A stretch of 64,000 bases of DNA from Papaver somniferum (lineage: Eukaryota; Streptophyta; Magnoliopsida; Ranunculales; Papaveraceae): NCBI RefSeq assembly GCF_003573695.1, contig NC_039359.1:133759939-133823938 (forward strand), given 5' to 3'. The translations under genes and the position numbers were made by a program. Under the pieces are notes generated by a model. That model did no database searches. It saw nothing but the letters and a program-made list of their open reading frames with translations, and was not told the DNA's origin. Positions 13,469 through 26,600 of this stretch are shown one piece after another (positions within the stretch are counted from its first letter, which is position 1; each line of letters starts with the position of its first letter).

Positions 13469-16021
13469 ATGAGTGCCAAATAATGTATATATTTATCCCT
13501 TTTTGTTGGCATTTTAACTCATCTTTTGTGCATTAATTCTACATTTTATCCCATATCTGTATTTTCATTGTTTTCAAGAATAAATATTTTTATTAATTAA
13601 TTTTGCATTTTTAGGTAATAAATAAAGTTCGGATGAGTCGCGGAGCAAAAAGAGCAGAAAAGTAGTGAAAAGCCGGGAGAAATCACGCAAGGAAGCCGCG
13701 AAGAATGGTGCGCACAACCTCATTTTCTACACACAAAAACGCCTCCGTTCTCAGCCATCAGATCAGTTCTCAGAAGCATCCGACGGTCGCTCCTTCATAG
13801 AGCATCAAAATCTGAAGTCTCTGCCAAGCACCACAGCGCTGAAATTCCAAGCCTTCAGATTAGATGGTAGTTGAATCCAACGGTTGCTCCCTTGCTGTTC
13901 ATCAGAGTTTGATATCTCCGCCTTACACTACAGCACCTAACCTAATCTAGCACCGTTCGTTTCGTTGTATCCCTTCATCCGACGGTCGCTCCTCGCTTGC
14001 CTCCGCATCACCGTCCGATCTACCTACCAACTCCACATCCCACGGCTAAGCTTCGCGAAACATCAAAATCTTTATCCCTGCCTCACACCTTAATACCCAA
14101 ATACCTAATACCCTTCTTCCCAAAACAGTCGACCTCTCCTCCATCACTTCTCCACAGCAGAGCCTTCCCCTTCCACCTGCTCCACCAACGCGCTGCCACC
14201 ACCACCAACTCCACAACTGCTCTACCGTACCACCATGTCTGCCAAACCACCCTCTTCCCCGACATCACAGACGCCACCAACTCTCTGTCACCACGTCCAT
14301 CAAAGTAACCTAATACCATCAGTTTCCCTTCTCCTTAGCCACCTATTTTCTCAATTTCTGCACGTTCTCTGTCAGAAACCCTAGCGTGCAAAATTGGTAA
14401 ATTAGGTCGAAAGTGAGAAGCAATTGAAGACATGGAGAGGTAGAGGAGGACAAATAGAAGCATGGGTCGAGTTTAATTTGATGTTGCTACATCAAATTAG
14501 GTAAAAAAATCAAAACCCTAATTTCAGTTAATTTGGGTATTTTCGAGTAAGCTCTAATTTCTGTTAGGGAGAGCATAGGGAAGCTAGAGTAGGGATATGG
14601 GTATGATTGAATTAGGTGAATTAGGTAAAACCAAACCCTAATTGTACTGTTTTCAATTTGGGGATTTTTTTTGGGTAAAACCCTAATTGTGTCTGTGGAC
14701 TATAAATTGAGGGTTGTGGGTGTGTTGTAAAGGTATGCTTGGAATAGCCAGCATCCAGGACTTTCATGTCCTGTTAATGTTTTTTTCTCTTTTCAATTTT
14801 GTGCTGTTTCATGCACTGTTCATGTTCTGTTAAGGTTTAATTTCAGTTGTTTTACTCTTAATATCCTGTTTTGTTCCTTGTGATGTTTGTTCCTTCATTT
14901 CAGTTGTGATGTTTGTTTCTTGTGATGTCTGTTAAGGTTAATTTCAGTTGTTTCATGTTCTGTTGATGTTTGTGTAATGTTAATGTTTAGTTCACTGCTG
15001 TTAGTTTAATGGAATGCTAGGTTAGAAACCTTTGAAGCACTGAATTGATTGAGTAATGGAAGAAATCAGTGCTCATAGCAAGCTGATTATCTTGCCATTC
15101 CATTTTTGTATGCTTAGAATGCATTGTGTTGATTGAGCATTGGGAGAAATTAGTGCTCATAGCAAGCTAATTCTCTTCCCATTCTATTTGTATGCCTGTA
15201 TTCTTCCCTTGGCCTTGCATTGTCACCATTTCAGTTTCACTATCATCCTTGCCCTTGGCCTTAGGCCTTGGTTCACTTGCTTTGTTCTTTGTTTTTGCCC
15301 TGTGTTGCCCTGAGTTGCTTCCATGTTTATTTTGTTTGCTATTTTCTTTACTGCATTCCCTGCCTTGGTCTATCCCTTTGCTATATTGCCTTGTTCTGCA
15401 GCTGTTGCTGCCACTCCACTTCTCTTGCAGCTGTCTGCTACCACTGCCTGTGCAGCTACTGTGCAGTATTGCTGCTGCCTCCCTTTCTCTGCTTGTGCAG
15501 CACTTGTGCTGCTGCTGCATTGCCTTCCTTTCTCTTGCTGCTGCTGCTGCTTTCTTTGCACTGCTGTTGCTGCTTCCTCTCCAAAGCCCATCCCACAGTC
15601 CACTGTTAGCTCAATCCCATTGAGCCCAAAAGCCCAGAGCACAACTTGAGCTCATCAGAAGACCAATACAAAAGCCCAAGGTTTAGTTCATTATTAAGGC
15701 CCAGTTCAATTCATTTTAAGACCAACTGAGTCCAAGGCTCAGTTCAATTCAAAGGCCCAAGGCCTAAAGCACTTCATCATTACAAACAAAACTAAACCCA
15801 AAGCCCAACAATAGCAACTAGAGCCCAAAATAGCTAGAAAACTCCAAAACACACCCGATCTCTGTGGATCGACCCGTACTTGCACGAGCTACAACTGACG
15901 ACCGTGCACTTGCGGTATTACTGTAGGCCCCCGCGTTTCATTGCGCTTAATTTATACATATCTCTGGGCCCACCAAGTTTTTGGCCGGGGATAATTTTAT
16001 ACCCCTCTTTGAGGCCTGCCA
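13469..16021 (+). repeat. 5' LTR of the 13.5-21 kb element
   Basis: The LTR runs from TGATGAGTGCC to GGCCTGCCA. It contains a pyrimidine-rich, leucine/cysteine-coding CTG-type stretch at about 15.4-15.6 kb and a conserved block (GTGGATCGACCCGTACTTGC, 15862) near its end. Several ORFs of 60-143 codons cross it, but none resembles a protein and all recur identically in the 3' LTR. Confidence 0.92.
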
Positions 16022-16027
16022 AGTTTT

Positions 16028-16045
16028 TGGCGCCGTTGCCGGGGA
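16028..16045 (+). promoter_or_regulatory. Primer-binding site (tRNA-Asp type)
   Basis: TGGCGCCGTTGCCGGGGA lies six bases after the LTR end. It is complementary to the 3' end of plant tRNA-Asp, a common primer for plant gypsy-type elements. Confidence 0.85.
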
Positions 16046-16656
16046 TTGGTGCTGTGTTTTTCGTGTGTTTTTCTTAGCTATTTTGCATTTCACTGCATAG
16101 CATTTGCATCTGCATCTGCTTCACTTCATTTGCTGTTGGACCTGCTGTTCTGAACCTGTTTTTCCTCTGCTGGGACGCCACCAAGGAAAAGAACCAAAAC
16201 CCAACTAGGTTTTTGCAACAATATCAGAGCAGCTGGGCTGTGCTTAAAAGGTAACCCATTTAAGAGAACCCGAATTGTGGGCTTCCAATTTTTTAATTGT
16301 GGGCTTGTAATATTAAAGCCAATTTTTGGGCTTCTCTTATTTTCTGTTGGGTTTGTATTAATTTATTTGTGGGCTTGTATTTGTTTAATTTGTGGGCTTG
16401 TTTAAATTCTTTCATTGGACTTGTATTTTGGACTCTGGGTTTAAACCCAGCTGAGCTTGTAACCGATTGTGGGCTTGTTTCCACTCAAGAGTGGACCTCG
16501 AAACCAAAGTTTTAAAACAAACGTCGGGCCTTAACCAACTGGGCCAAATTAAACTTTCAAAATTAAAACTTAGTGTTTCGTGGGCCGCAGCCTTCCTTCC
16601 ATTCCATTAGAGGACAAACAGTGGGCTTGCTCCCATTCAAAAACCAAATTTTATTT

Positions 16657-16664
<8 letters not shown>

Positions 16665-16696
<32 letters not shown>

Positions 16697-16762
16697 AAAA
16701 ATTTCCTTTGCTCCCATTCAAAAACCAAATTTTATTTTCTTTGTTAAAAAAAAAAAAAAAAA
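16665..16762 (+). repeat. Two oligo(A) runs in a duplicated unit
   Basis: Runs of 30 A (16665-16694) and 17 A (16746-16762) each follow a copy of CCAAATTTTATTTTCTTT-like sequence. They look like expansions within a tandem duplication and produce meaningless lysine- or phenylalanine-rich reading frames. Confidence 0.8.
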
Positions 16763-17648
16763 GTTTTATTTTTCTCCCATTTAAGTCCAATTTTAGTGTT
16801 TTGAAACTTTCCATGTCTCTACACTTTTTCTTTTGGGTTGATCCTCAACTCTTTAGACTTTTGGTGTATGGTGATTTTTTTGTATATAATCCAGTAGATA
16901 AAATTTCTTAAAAACCCTTTTGTTCCTTTTGTATATATTTTGCTAATCCAATATGATCTCGGCTGAAATATGTTGGATTTTTGCCTTGAATAACGGAGTT
17001 TTAATTCTGCTTTCGCCGAAATCGGGTATTCTCTCTCCTTTTACTCTACTCAGCATGTCCCTTTCCATATGTTGCATTTTAATTCTTTCCATATTTTGAA
17101 ACATTGAGGACAATGTTTAGTTTAGGTTTGGGGGTATAGAGTAGATACCATGATAATTTGCCATAATTGAAAACGAACTCCTTCTTCTTTTTGAAAAAAT
17201 TGAAAAATTCCAAAAAAATTGAAAATGAAAATTCAAAAAAAAAATTAAAAAATGAAAAATCATAAAAAATGGAGCTCATTTACCTTGAAATGTTGACTCT
17301 TGTGCAAATATGTATTTTTATTAGGAGTCTTAGTCTAGATATTTAGGCACCCTGATTCTAGCACAATTCACATAGTGATAAGAAATTTGCACGCGCACGA
17401 TCTATCAATACATGTATGGCCTCGATCTTCAAGGTGTTTGATATGAAGTTACGATTGCCAATCACTTTAGAATACTGAACGAAACTTGACTAGCTTGTTC
17501 TTTGGTTGGTTGGGATAGAAGGTGGAGGTTACATTAAGAAAGACAACCATCGAATTTAACTGGGTGCATCAAAAAGGGCTACCTCTTGCAAAGTGTCATG
17601 TAATCTTTTGTTTCCTTTTGTAATTATATCAAAAGTGTTTCCTTCTTC

Positions 17649-17780
<132 letters not shown>

Positions 17781-18385
17781 AGTATTTATCAATTCCATCA
17801 TCTCTTGTTCCAAAAATAAAAAGAGATTTGTCAATGTAAATAAGAGTCATGTAAATAGTCATCTTTTGTTGTTTCGTTGTAATAAGCAAGGAGGGTGTAT
17901 GCCATTGATGTACAACGCGAGAAATTGTGAAATACCTCCAACTCATTCACAATTCTCGTAAAGTCCGGACAGTTAGCTAGATTTCGACCTCAGTTCTTAG
18001 CCTGAGAAACTATCTCTTGGTGATTAGTAGTCATGACTTCAGATCTTTCTTTACACATGTGTAGATACACTTTACACTCTTATCACATGTCTTTTTTTGT
18101 TATCAGTGCTAGGATTGTGCCTTTAATAGCTAGGTTGACATCTCCATTTTGCTGTGAGCTTAACTGTTTTGCACATGTCACGTTTGATGGAATCTGAGCT
18201 TATATTTTGTCCTTAGGTTTTGTAGGCACACCTCTGGTAAACCTTCACGAGACTTCACTCGTCCACTAGGGACACTTAGTGGTTTAAAAGGCTTAGTGCA
18301 TACGCTAAATGCATTCGAGAGACCAGCGACAGTGGTATAGTTAGGATTTCCTTAGTTTTGTTTTACTTGAGGACAAGTAAAATTC

Positions 18386-18400
18386 AGGTTTGGGGGTATT
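18386..18400 (+). promoter_or_regulatory. Polypurine tract of the LTR element
   Basis: AGGTTTGGGGGTATT lies directly against the 3' LTR start at 18401. The preceding TACTTGAGGACAAGTAA block matches, in reverse, the sequence beside the polypurine tract of the 53.5-kb element. Confidence 0.8.
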
Positions 18401-20956
18401 TGATGAGTGCCAAATAATGTATATATTTATCCCTTTTTGTTGGCATTTTAACTCATCTTTTGTGCATTAATTCTACATTTTATCCCATATTCTGTATTTT
18501 CATTGTTTTCAAGAATAAATATTTTTATTAATTAATTTTGCATTTTTAGGTAATAAATAAAGTTCGGATGAGTCGCGGAGAAAAAAGAGCAGAAAAGTAG
18601 TGAAAAGCCGGGAGAAATCACGCAAGGAAGCCGCGAAGAATGGTGCGCACAACCTCATTTTCTACACACAAAAACGCCTCCGTTCTCAGCCATCAGATCA
18701 GTTCTCAGAAGCATCCGACGGTCGCTCCTTCATAGAGCATCAAAATCTGAAGTCTCTGCCAAGCACCACAGCGCTGAAATTCCAAGCCTTCAGATTAGAT
18801 GGTAGTTGAATCCAACGGTTGCTCCCTTGCTGTTCATCAGAGTTTGATATCTCCGCCTTACACTACAGCACCTAACCTAATCTAGCACCGTTCGTTTCGT
18901 TGTATCCCTTCATCCGACGGTCGCTCCTCGCTTGCCTCCGCATCACCGTCCGATCTACCTACCAGCTCCACATCCCACGGCTAAGCTTCGCGAAACATCA
19001 AAATCTTTATCCCTGCCTCACACCTTAATACCCAAATACCTAATACCCTTCTTCCCAAAACAGTCGACCTCTCCTCCATCACTTCTCCACAGCAGAGCCT
19101 TCCCCTTCCACCTGCTCCACCAACGCGCTGCCACCACCACCAACTCCACAACTGCTCTACCGTACCACCATGTCTGCCAAACCACCCTCTTCCCCGACAT
19201 CACAGACGCCACCAACTCTCTGTCACCACGTCCATCAAAGTTACCTAATACCATCAGTTTCCCTTCTCCTTAGCCACCTATTTTCTCAATTTCTGCACGT
19301 TCTCTATCAGAAACCCTAGCGTGCAAAATTGGTAAATTAGGTCGAAAGTGAGAAGCAATTGAAGACATGGAGAGGTAGAGGAGGACAAATAGAAGCATGG
19401 GTCGAGTTTAATTTGATGTTGCTACATCAAATTAGGTAAAAAAATCAAAACCCTAATTTCAGTTAATTTGGGTATTTTCGAGTAAGCTCTAATTTCTGTT
19501 AGGGAGAGCATAGGGAAGCTAGAGTAGGGATATGGGTATGATTGAATTAGGTGAATTAGGTAAAACCAAACCCTAATTGTACTGTTTTCAATTTGGGGAT
19601 TTTTTTTGGGTAAAACCCTAATTGTGTCTGTGGACTATAAATTGAGGGTTGTGGGTGTGTTGTAAAGGTATGCTTGGAATAGCCAGCATCCAGGACTTTC
19701 ATGTCCTGTTAATGTTTTTTTCTCTTTTCAATTTTGTGTTGTTTCATGCACTGTTCATGTTCTGTTAAGGTTTAATTTCAGTTGTTTTACTCTTAATATC
19801 CTGTTTTGTTCCTTGTGATGTTTGTTCCTTCATTTCAGTTGTGATGTTTGTTTCTTGTGATGTCTGTTAAGGTTAATTTCAGTTGTTTCATGTTCTGTTG
19901 ATGTTTGTGTAATGTTAATGTTTAGTTCACTGCTGTTAGTTTAATGGAATGCTAGGTTAGAAACCTTTGAAGCACTGAATTGATTGAGTAATGGAAGAAA
20001 TCAGTGCTCATAGCAAGCTGATTATCTTGCCATTCCATTTTTGTATGCTTAGAATGCATTGTGTTGATTGAGCATTGGGAGAAATTAGTGCTCATAGCAA
20101 GCTAATTCTCTTCCCATTCTATTTGTATGCCTGTATTCTTCCCTTGGCCTTGCATTGTCACCATTTCAGTTTCACTATCATCCTTGCCCTTGGCCTTAGG
20201 CCTTGGTTCACTTGCTTTGTTCTTTGTTTTTGCCCTGTGTTGCCCTGAGTTGCTTCCATGTTTATTTTGTTTGCTATTTTCTTTACTGCATTCCCTGCCT
20301 TGGTCTATCCCTTTGCTATATTGCCTTGTTCTGCAGCTGTTGCTGCCACTCCACTTCTCTTGCAGCTGTCTGCTACCACTGCCTGTGCAGCTACTGTGTA
20401 GTATTGCTGCTGCCTCCCTTTCTCTGCTTGTGCAGCACTTGTGCTGCTGCTGCATTGCCTTCCTTTCTCTTGCTGCTGCTGCTGCTTTCTTTGCACTGCT
20501 GCTGCTGCTTCCTCTCCAAAGCCCAGCCCACAGTCCACTGTTAGCTCAATCCCATTGAGCCCAAAAGCCCAGAGCACAACTTGAGCTCATCAGAAGACCA
20601 ATACAAAAGCCCAAGGTTTAGTTCATTATTAAGGCCCAGTTCAATTCATTTTAAGACCAACTGAGTCCAAGGCTCAGTTCAATTCAAAGGCCCAAGGCCT
20701 AAAGCACTTCATCATTACAAACAAAACTAAACCCAAAGCCCAACAATAGCAACTAGAGCCCAAAATAGCTAGAAAACTCCAAAACACACCCGATCTCTGT
20801 GGATCGACCCGTACTTGCACGAGCTACAACTGACGACCGTGCACTTGCGGTATTACTGTAGGCCCCCGCGTTTCATTGCGCTTAATTTATACATATCTCT
20901 GGGCCCACCAAGTTTTTGGCCGGGGATAATTTTTAGGACCTTTTAGAAGCCTACCA
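18401..20956 (+). repeat. 3' LTR of the 13.5-21 kb element
   Basis: Nearly identical to the 5' LTR over about 2.5 kb. The last 31 bases differ at about nine positions (AATTTTTAGGACC here, AATTTTATACCCC in the 5' LTR). It ends GCCTACCA and is followed by the target duplication ACCTG. Confidence 0.92.
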
Positions 20957-20961
20957 ACCTG

Positions 20962-22874
20962 TTGGACATTCCTATATAAAACCATAGTCTATAATGTTAA
21001 GATACTTATTATATTCTATATGTAACTGACCCTATAGTTTATTTCGATCAGCTCTGGTATTACATCAACAATCATGCAAAACATAAATAGTATAAAGAAA
21101 ACTTCCGGTCCATTAATGATACGTCTGAGTGATAAAGAAACCTCCCAGTTCATTATGATGCCATACCAAATCCGCAGCAGGTGCACTATGCACACATATG
21201 TTAAGGAATTGACATTATTTTAAGTGGTTGTGGGAAGCGAGTTAAATCCAATATCTGAGACAGAGTTTGCAAAAACACAAAGAAAAGGAGTACATCTAAA
21301 ATTTAAAATCTCTAATCTTCCCTAAGAAAAAACTTAATATCGGACTTGAACCCTATTAACCCAAATTAGTATATGAAAAACAGAAAAATCATTGCATTAG
21401 CATATGGTATTTGTCACTCACCTTGGTTTTGAACAGTGGTGGCATGCTAGTCCTTATCCCTGCAAAGTAAAAATTGGATCGTTTACTTTGGATGTTAAGT
21501 TATAATTTTGGTCCAAAGCAACCTATAGAGACTCATCCAACCTGTTGGAGCTGCAGTTATGTCCATATCTCTAACTCTGCACTTTGGTTCTTGCAGCCGA
21601 GGCAATGTTAAACCAGCATTTTAAAGTTGATTCTAACTGAGGGTTCGAGATATCTTACCAGTCAGATAAGTGTTGTTGAGGCTCGATTGCAGGTCATCGA
21701 TATTGATAAAAGAAAAGTTAAGAAAGTAACTATAACCCTCGTGGAACAATGGCTCAAACTTCCATATAAGGTTCTTAGGTACCACCCATGTATGATTCAC
21801 CACCCTGCAATGACAAAAATATTAGTATGAATACAAATTATTAAAGAATTACAAAATGCATGGCATTCTTCCATGAACTATAATCCAAGCACCAAAGTAG
21901 CATCATCCGTTTCCATACAAAACAAATAACAAACCCATAACATTTTGCCCCGAATTACTCATCAGTAGTTGAAAACTATACTCAGGCCTCACCGGCATAA
22001 ATTGCTCCATTCCAAAATTGCTGATATCACATATATTAAAATAACTCATTCTAATGGCAGCATAAACTTTGCTATCACTGGAATAAACACGATAGAGAAA
22101 GACAAAAAAAAAGTTCACATGATGCTGAATAGATGAATATAAAATACAATTAGGGCGTATATGAGAAATCAGGTACTCACCAATTCCAGGATTACCTAAT
22201 AAGGGAGATAAAATTCTAATTGTGAAATAATTCTAGGGCGTCTCAATTCAATCAATCAATCCTGCGAATCAGAAAACCATAGTTATTAAACTTTGAATCA
22301 ACAACATTTAGAAAGATCTTAAATTGAATTGAACATAAATAAATTCGTTAAAGATTATATGATTACTGCAATTCAGAAAACTAAAATTCGAAAAGAATTC
22401 AAAGGAGAACATGATCTGGAGAAGTAAACCCAACTTACAAAATAAAAAACTGAGTGTGTTCAGTAAAAATAAGAACATGTGATGAAAAAATCGTACTTGA
22501 TCTGGATTACGTATTTGTTTCAGGATTTTCTTCCTAGAACCCAACTTCACTGCAACTGCAACCTTCCCTGTAGAATGAAACTCAAAAAGGAAAACCCTAC
22601 AGAAACGTAATAATGGACATGAAGAACAAAGAGATTAGAGCAGGTTATGAGATCAAAAAACCAATCAAAAACATGCATTCAAAACATGATCCGGATCAAA
22701 GACGCAGGATTTTAAGATGAAATAATAAGAGATTAATGGTTTGGTTTTACGGTTTCGTCTTTCTTGTATTTCTTTCTAAATATATGAACCCTAATTAATA
22801 TATTGATTTCTCAAGACATCGTCAAAACCCTGTTGTTACGTATATGTGCCTTACTTCTTCGATCCTGTTAATCA
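20962..22874 (-). other. Region with possible spliced minus-strand transcript; identity unknown
   Basis: No protein family is recognised. On the minus strand several short open segments have plausible splice sites: about 22499-22571 (after TTCTACAG, reading VKLGSRKKILKQIRNPDQ, then GTACG), about 22165-22200, and about 21960-22083 (after TTTATTCCAG, reading SDSKVYAAIRMSYFNICDIS). They may be exons of a small gene, a pseudogene or a non-coding RNA. The segments do not assemble into a convincing protein by eye. Confidence 0.25.
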
Positions 22875-22883
22875 ATAACACAA

Positions 22884-23195
22884 CAAAACTAGTCATAAAA
22901 ACCCAAGGTGACCAAACTTGTGGTACAAAAACCCCACTCAAATGTTGGGATCCATTAAAACTCCATCGTAAACAAAATTGATACAAAAACCCCAAATTTA
23001 AATGTTGGTTTCATCAAATTTTATTTTGATTTCATCAAATTTTTGATGAAATCAAAATAAAATTTGATGAAACCAACATTTAAATTTGGGATTTTTGTGT
23101 TAATTTTGTTTTGATGGGGTTTTTGTGTTACTTTTGTTTTGATGAGTTTTTTGTGGAAGGATGGTGACACCTCTGGGGTTATAACTCGCGGACCG
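22884..23195 (+). mobile_element. Short non-TIR Mutator-like element, copy 1 (312 bp)
   Basis: The ends are CAAAACTAGTCATAAAAACC on the left and ATAACTCGCGGACCG on the right, which are not inverted repeats of each other. Flanking 9-mers ATAACACAA and TTAACACAA agree at eight of nine positions. The centre is a long perfect hairpin around GATGAAATCAAAATAAAATT. The same ends occur at 45807-49558 and 61775-62085, each with 9-bp duplications, which defines the family. Confidence 0.8.
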
Positions 23196-23660
23196 TTAAC
23201 ACAATGAGAATTCAAGATAAAATAAATTTAAGGAGAACAGAGAAGGAAAGAGGCGATGGAGGGTTTTAAGTTTTGTTCTACGTTTTTTTTTTGTTTTTTG
23301 TTTTTTTTTTCTCTCGATTTTTTTTCTTTTTATTTTCCTGGATTTTGTTTTATTTTCTCGGATAAATTTGTTAATTTTATGAGTAGAAATCGTTTTTTTC
23401 TCTCCTTTGTGAGTAGAAACCTTTTTTCGGGATAATAAATAAAAAAAGTTCTTTTTTTCGTGAAGAAAAACCTTGTTTTTCTCTCCTTTGAGGAAAAGTG
23501 AAAGGGAGCAATTCTGTGAGAGGGTGACGGTCACCGTTCAACGTAGAGCCTAAGGAGCTTAGGATTTTAAAGGAGTTAGATATCTTTACACTTGTATGGT
23601 TACATTGTTTCCATAATCATCATACTGATACTTTCAAAACTGAAATACTATTATGGAATG
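23196..23660. other. 3' flank of the At4g37920-like gene
   Basis: The stretch is T-rich DNA with runs of T and imperfect repeats of CCTTTTTTCGGG/GTTTTTCTCTCC. The minus strand is lysine-rich in translation, which is compositional. It carries the 3' flank and presumably the 3' UTR of the neighbouring gene; nothing else is supported. Confidence 0.4.
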
Positions 23661-23667
23661 CAGAAGC

Positions 23668-26600
23668 TCACATGAACTTGTCCTGGATTAGTTTCTTCAG
23701 TTCTTCACATCTTTGTATGATTGTTGGATTCATCAAATCTCTGGCTTCTCTGATAAGAGTACCTTCTTGGCTGAAGTTGTAAGCATTTATTATAGTGCAT
23801 ATCCAGGTATGAAGCTTCTCCGGCGTTCTATGTAAACAATAGAGAAAATGACTGGAGAATTAGAAAAGAAGTTGCACAAAAAAGAGACAAGGAAGACAAT
23901 ATGAAGGTTTTAGATGGTAGAGATGATCCACTAGTAATACTAGCAAAGGTCCTGGAGAATAGATGACGAATCGAACAATCCGACTACATAGGCTACTACT
24001 ATATTGTCCAACATCTCTAAAGAGGTGGACGAGTGTTATGTTTGAGATCCTGCCACCAGATATTATGCGGTCAACTCTACTTTTGGTTGGAGGGTAATGT
24101 AAAACACGGGTGGATAGTATGAATGAACAAAGGCAAGTCAATTTTTCCATCATTAGGAACCCATCTGCATACAGTTAATGAGTTGCTGTGTTAAAAACTT
24201 ACGTGTACAGACAGTCAACGTCCTTTCCTTCTAGTTCATCTCCAGGGGTAAATGCATCTTTTAGACCAGATATCCTCAGCTCAGGATCCTCAATGGTGAG
24301 AAGATATTTAAGTATTCTGATCTCTTTAGGCATTAGCCTCTGAAGATTACCTCTTGCAGTCATATACAAGTGGTACAATGTATCCTTAACCTGCAGTGAA
24401 ATGAAACAGAAACTTCAGACCCGTCCTTGTACAGAAACATATGCATATGTTTTTAGTCTCTGTGACCAGAACAGATAAGTGGTATGCACTTGACGATTAC
24501 TAATAGAAGTTATGCAAATAATGACAAGAGTTGGTGCGGCTCAGTTTTGGCCAAGTGCTGTTCCTAAGTGAACATGGTGTGTAACTAATTATCTTCAGAA
24601 TGTGCTGGAGTTGGATGAAACCCAGGAGTATAGAAACACTATACAAATGGCTCAAACTAATCCGCTGATCGACTTGCCCATTAAAAAATAAAAAAGACAA
24701 TACAAAAAGTAGTCTCATACAATAACATTTAATTTAACCATTAGAAAATACCTCATCTTTTGCCATGTTTGACTCCTTAGCAGCTGACCAGGCTTTGGTG
24801 ATCATTAGCACTAGAGCAGAATCAAGTTGGTTTTTCTCAGCCAAATTGTCTATCTTCTTGCAAGCAACATCTAAACTAGGGGAATTGACGATATCTTGAA
24901 ACTTCAACTCAGCCACATTCAGTGCTTCTCTATCTTCTGAAAGAGTATCATAGGCTTGTACTGCATCCAAGCACGAAGTTCCAAGCTTTGCCAAAGCTAG
25001 CCACAAAAAAAAGAAGTAATAAAAAAACGAAACTATTCGTTAGTAACTAATTCACAGCATTAGCATCCTAAGAGGGAAAAAGTTACAGAAACATGAAATA
25101 AAGATACATATATTCAATCTCACCAGCTTGCTTGGTGGGATCTTCGTAATAAGATTCCGTTACCGTCTGAAGGTGTACAAAGAATTCCTTGGTGAAATCT
25201 TTACGTCGTTTTGCAACAACTTCTTTGATCTCAGCTGGTGCTGCTTTCACTACTTCAAGCAGATTGTTATGTCTCTGCATATCTTCATCAATCTGGGAAA
25301 GGCAACATCCAAATGAATACCCAAACCCTACAGAGTTTCCAGCTTGATAAAGAATTATAAACAACATAGTTTTGCATTCAGTACAAACCAGAGCACACTA
25401 CCATGCACCAAACACCAACTCAGTTCGACCAACAATCGGAAAAACCCATGTCAAATCGAATAGAAGAAGTCATATATCAAATAGCAATATTCCAACGAGG
25501 AAGTTGTGGTTTGACAATGTACTAAGTATGATATTTACTTTACCCTGCAAAGATAGTCATGAGACTAGGTTAACATAACATCATTCTATGAACGAGTAAG
25601 TGTAGGAGTTCAAATGCTTCTGCACAAAAATGTGGAAACAAGTAAAGAAGATAAACAAGCCACTAAACAAATAAGTGTACAACAATGCACCCATATTGGC
25701 AACACTGGACATATTACACATTCTAATTTCCATGGGAATATGAGTGACCTATATGCTGCAGAAACGACCATAAGCCTTCTCCCATCTTCTTGTTCTAACA
25801 TGAGCCTAAACTGTGAAGAAGCTACAAGTTTTAATTTAGGATGACTCTAGTGATGCCATCGCACACACGTAACCCAAAGGAACTTAATTTCAGAAGGAGG
25901 GTAAATAAGATTTATCAGGGGTGAAAAGGAACCTACTTCTGTCAACTTCCTTCCTAGCCGAAGCAAATTGTGTTTTAATCCAGGATCATCCTCAGCATCT
26001 GCTTTTATTTGGCACCGCTTAAAGAAATGAGGCCTGATATTGTTCCATTCCTTGCTGAAAGCAAGTAACCTTCTCCAATCTGTTAGAGTGGGCTTATCAA
26101 CCATGAAGACACCAATTAGCTTGTCACAAACTTTCACCATTTGACTGTCATCTAAACAATCTGCATCACCTTCTTCATTGCCATTTTCACTATGTTCTTC
26201 AGCTAATCCTTCATGAGCAAATGCTTGATCAGGTTGACTGAATAACGATATGGGCTCTTCAGCACAATCATTTGGTATTGCAGAAGCTGCATCACCGACA
26301 ACAGCTTTAAGGGATGACCTTTGCAGCCTATCTGGTTTAGCCACCAACACAGAATCTGGTATTCACACCTATTATGTTAGTTATAACACAATACATGCCA
26401 AATTCTCACAATATCAGCATTATTAGCTAGGTAAGAAAGATAAGTGGATACAACCATCAGCTAGTTGTGAAAGATAGCCAAGTAGAAACACCGGAAAGTG
26501 GTCTTGAACAAGTATATATGAAACCAATATAATAAATGGAGTCGATTGTGACATCCTGACATGATAGGAAGTGAAGGTAAGTATCGTAGTATACATCTAT

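Noticed and set aside
13665..14319. ORFs in the 5' LTR (69, 103 and 78 codons), repeated at 18600-19273
   Set aside because: They lie in LTR sequence, overlap on opposite strands, and have low-complexity composition. Untranslated leader is more likely.
15192..15649. Overlapping ORFs of 90-143 codons rich in Leu/Cys/Ala or Gln/Ser, repeated at 20102-20577
   Set aside because: They result from CTG/CTT-rich LTR sequence and are duplicated exactly because both LTRs contain them. No protein family fits and several frames are open at once.
23196..23534. Minus-strand Lys-rich ORF of 112 codons
   Set aside because: Derived from T-runs and TTTTTCTC repeats in the 3' flank of the neighbouring gene; no domain.
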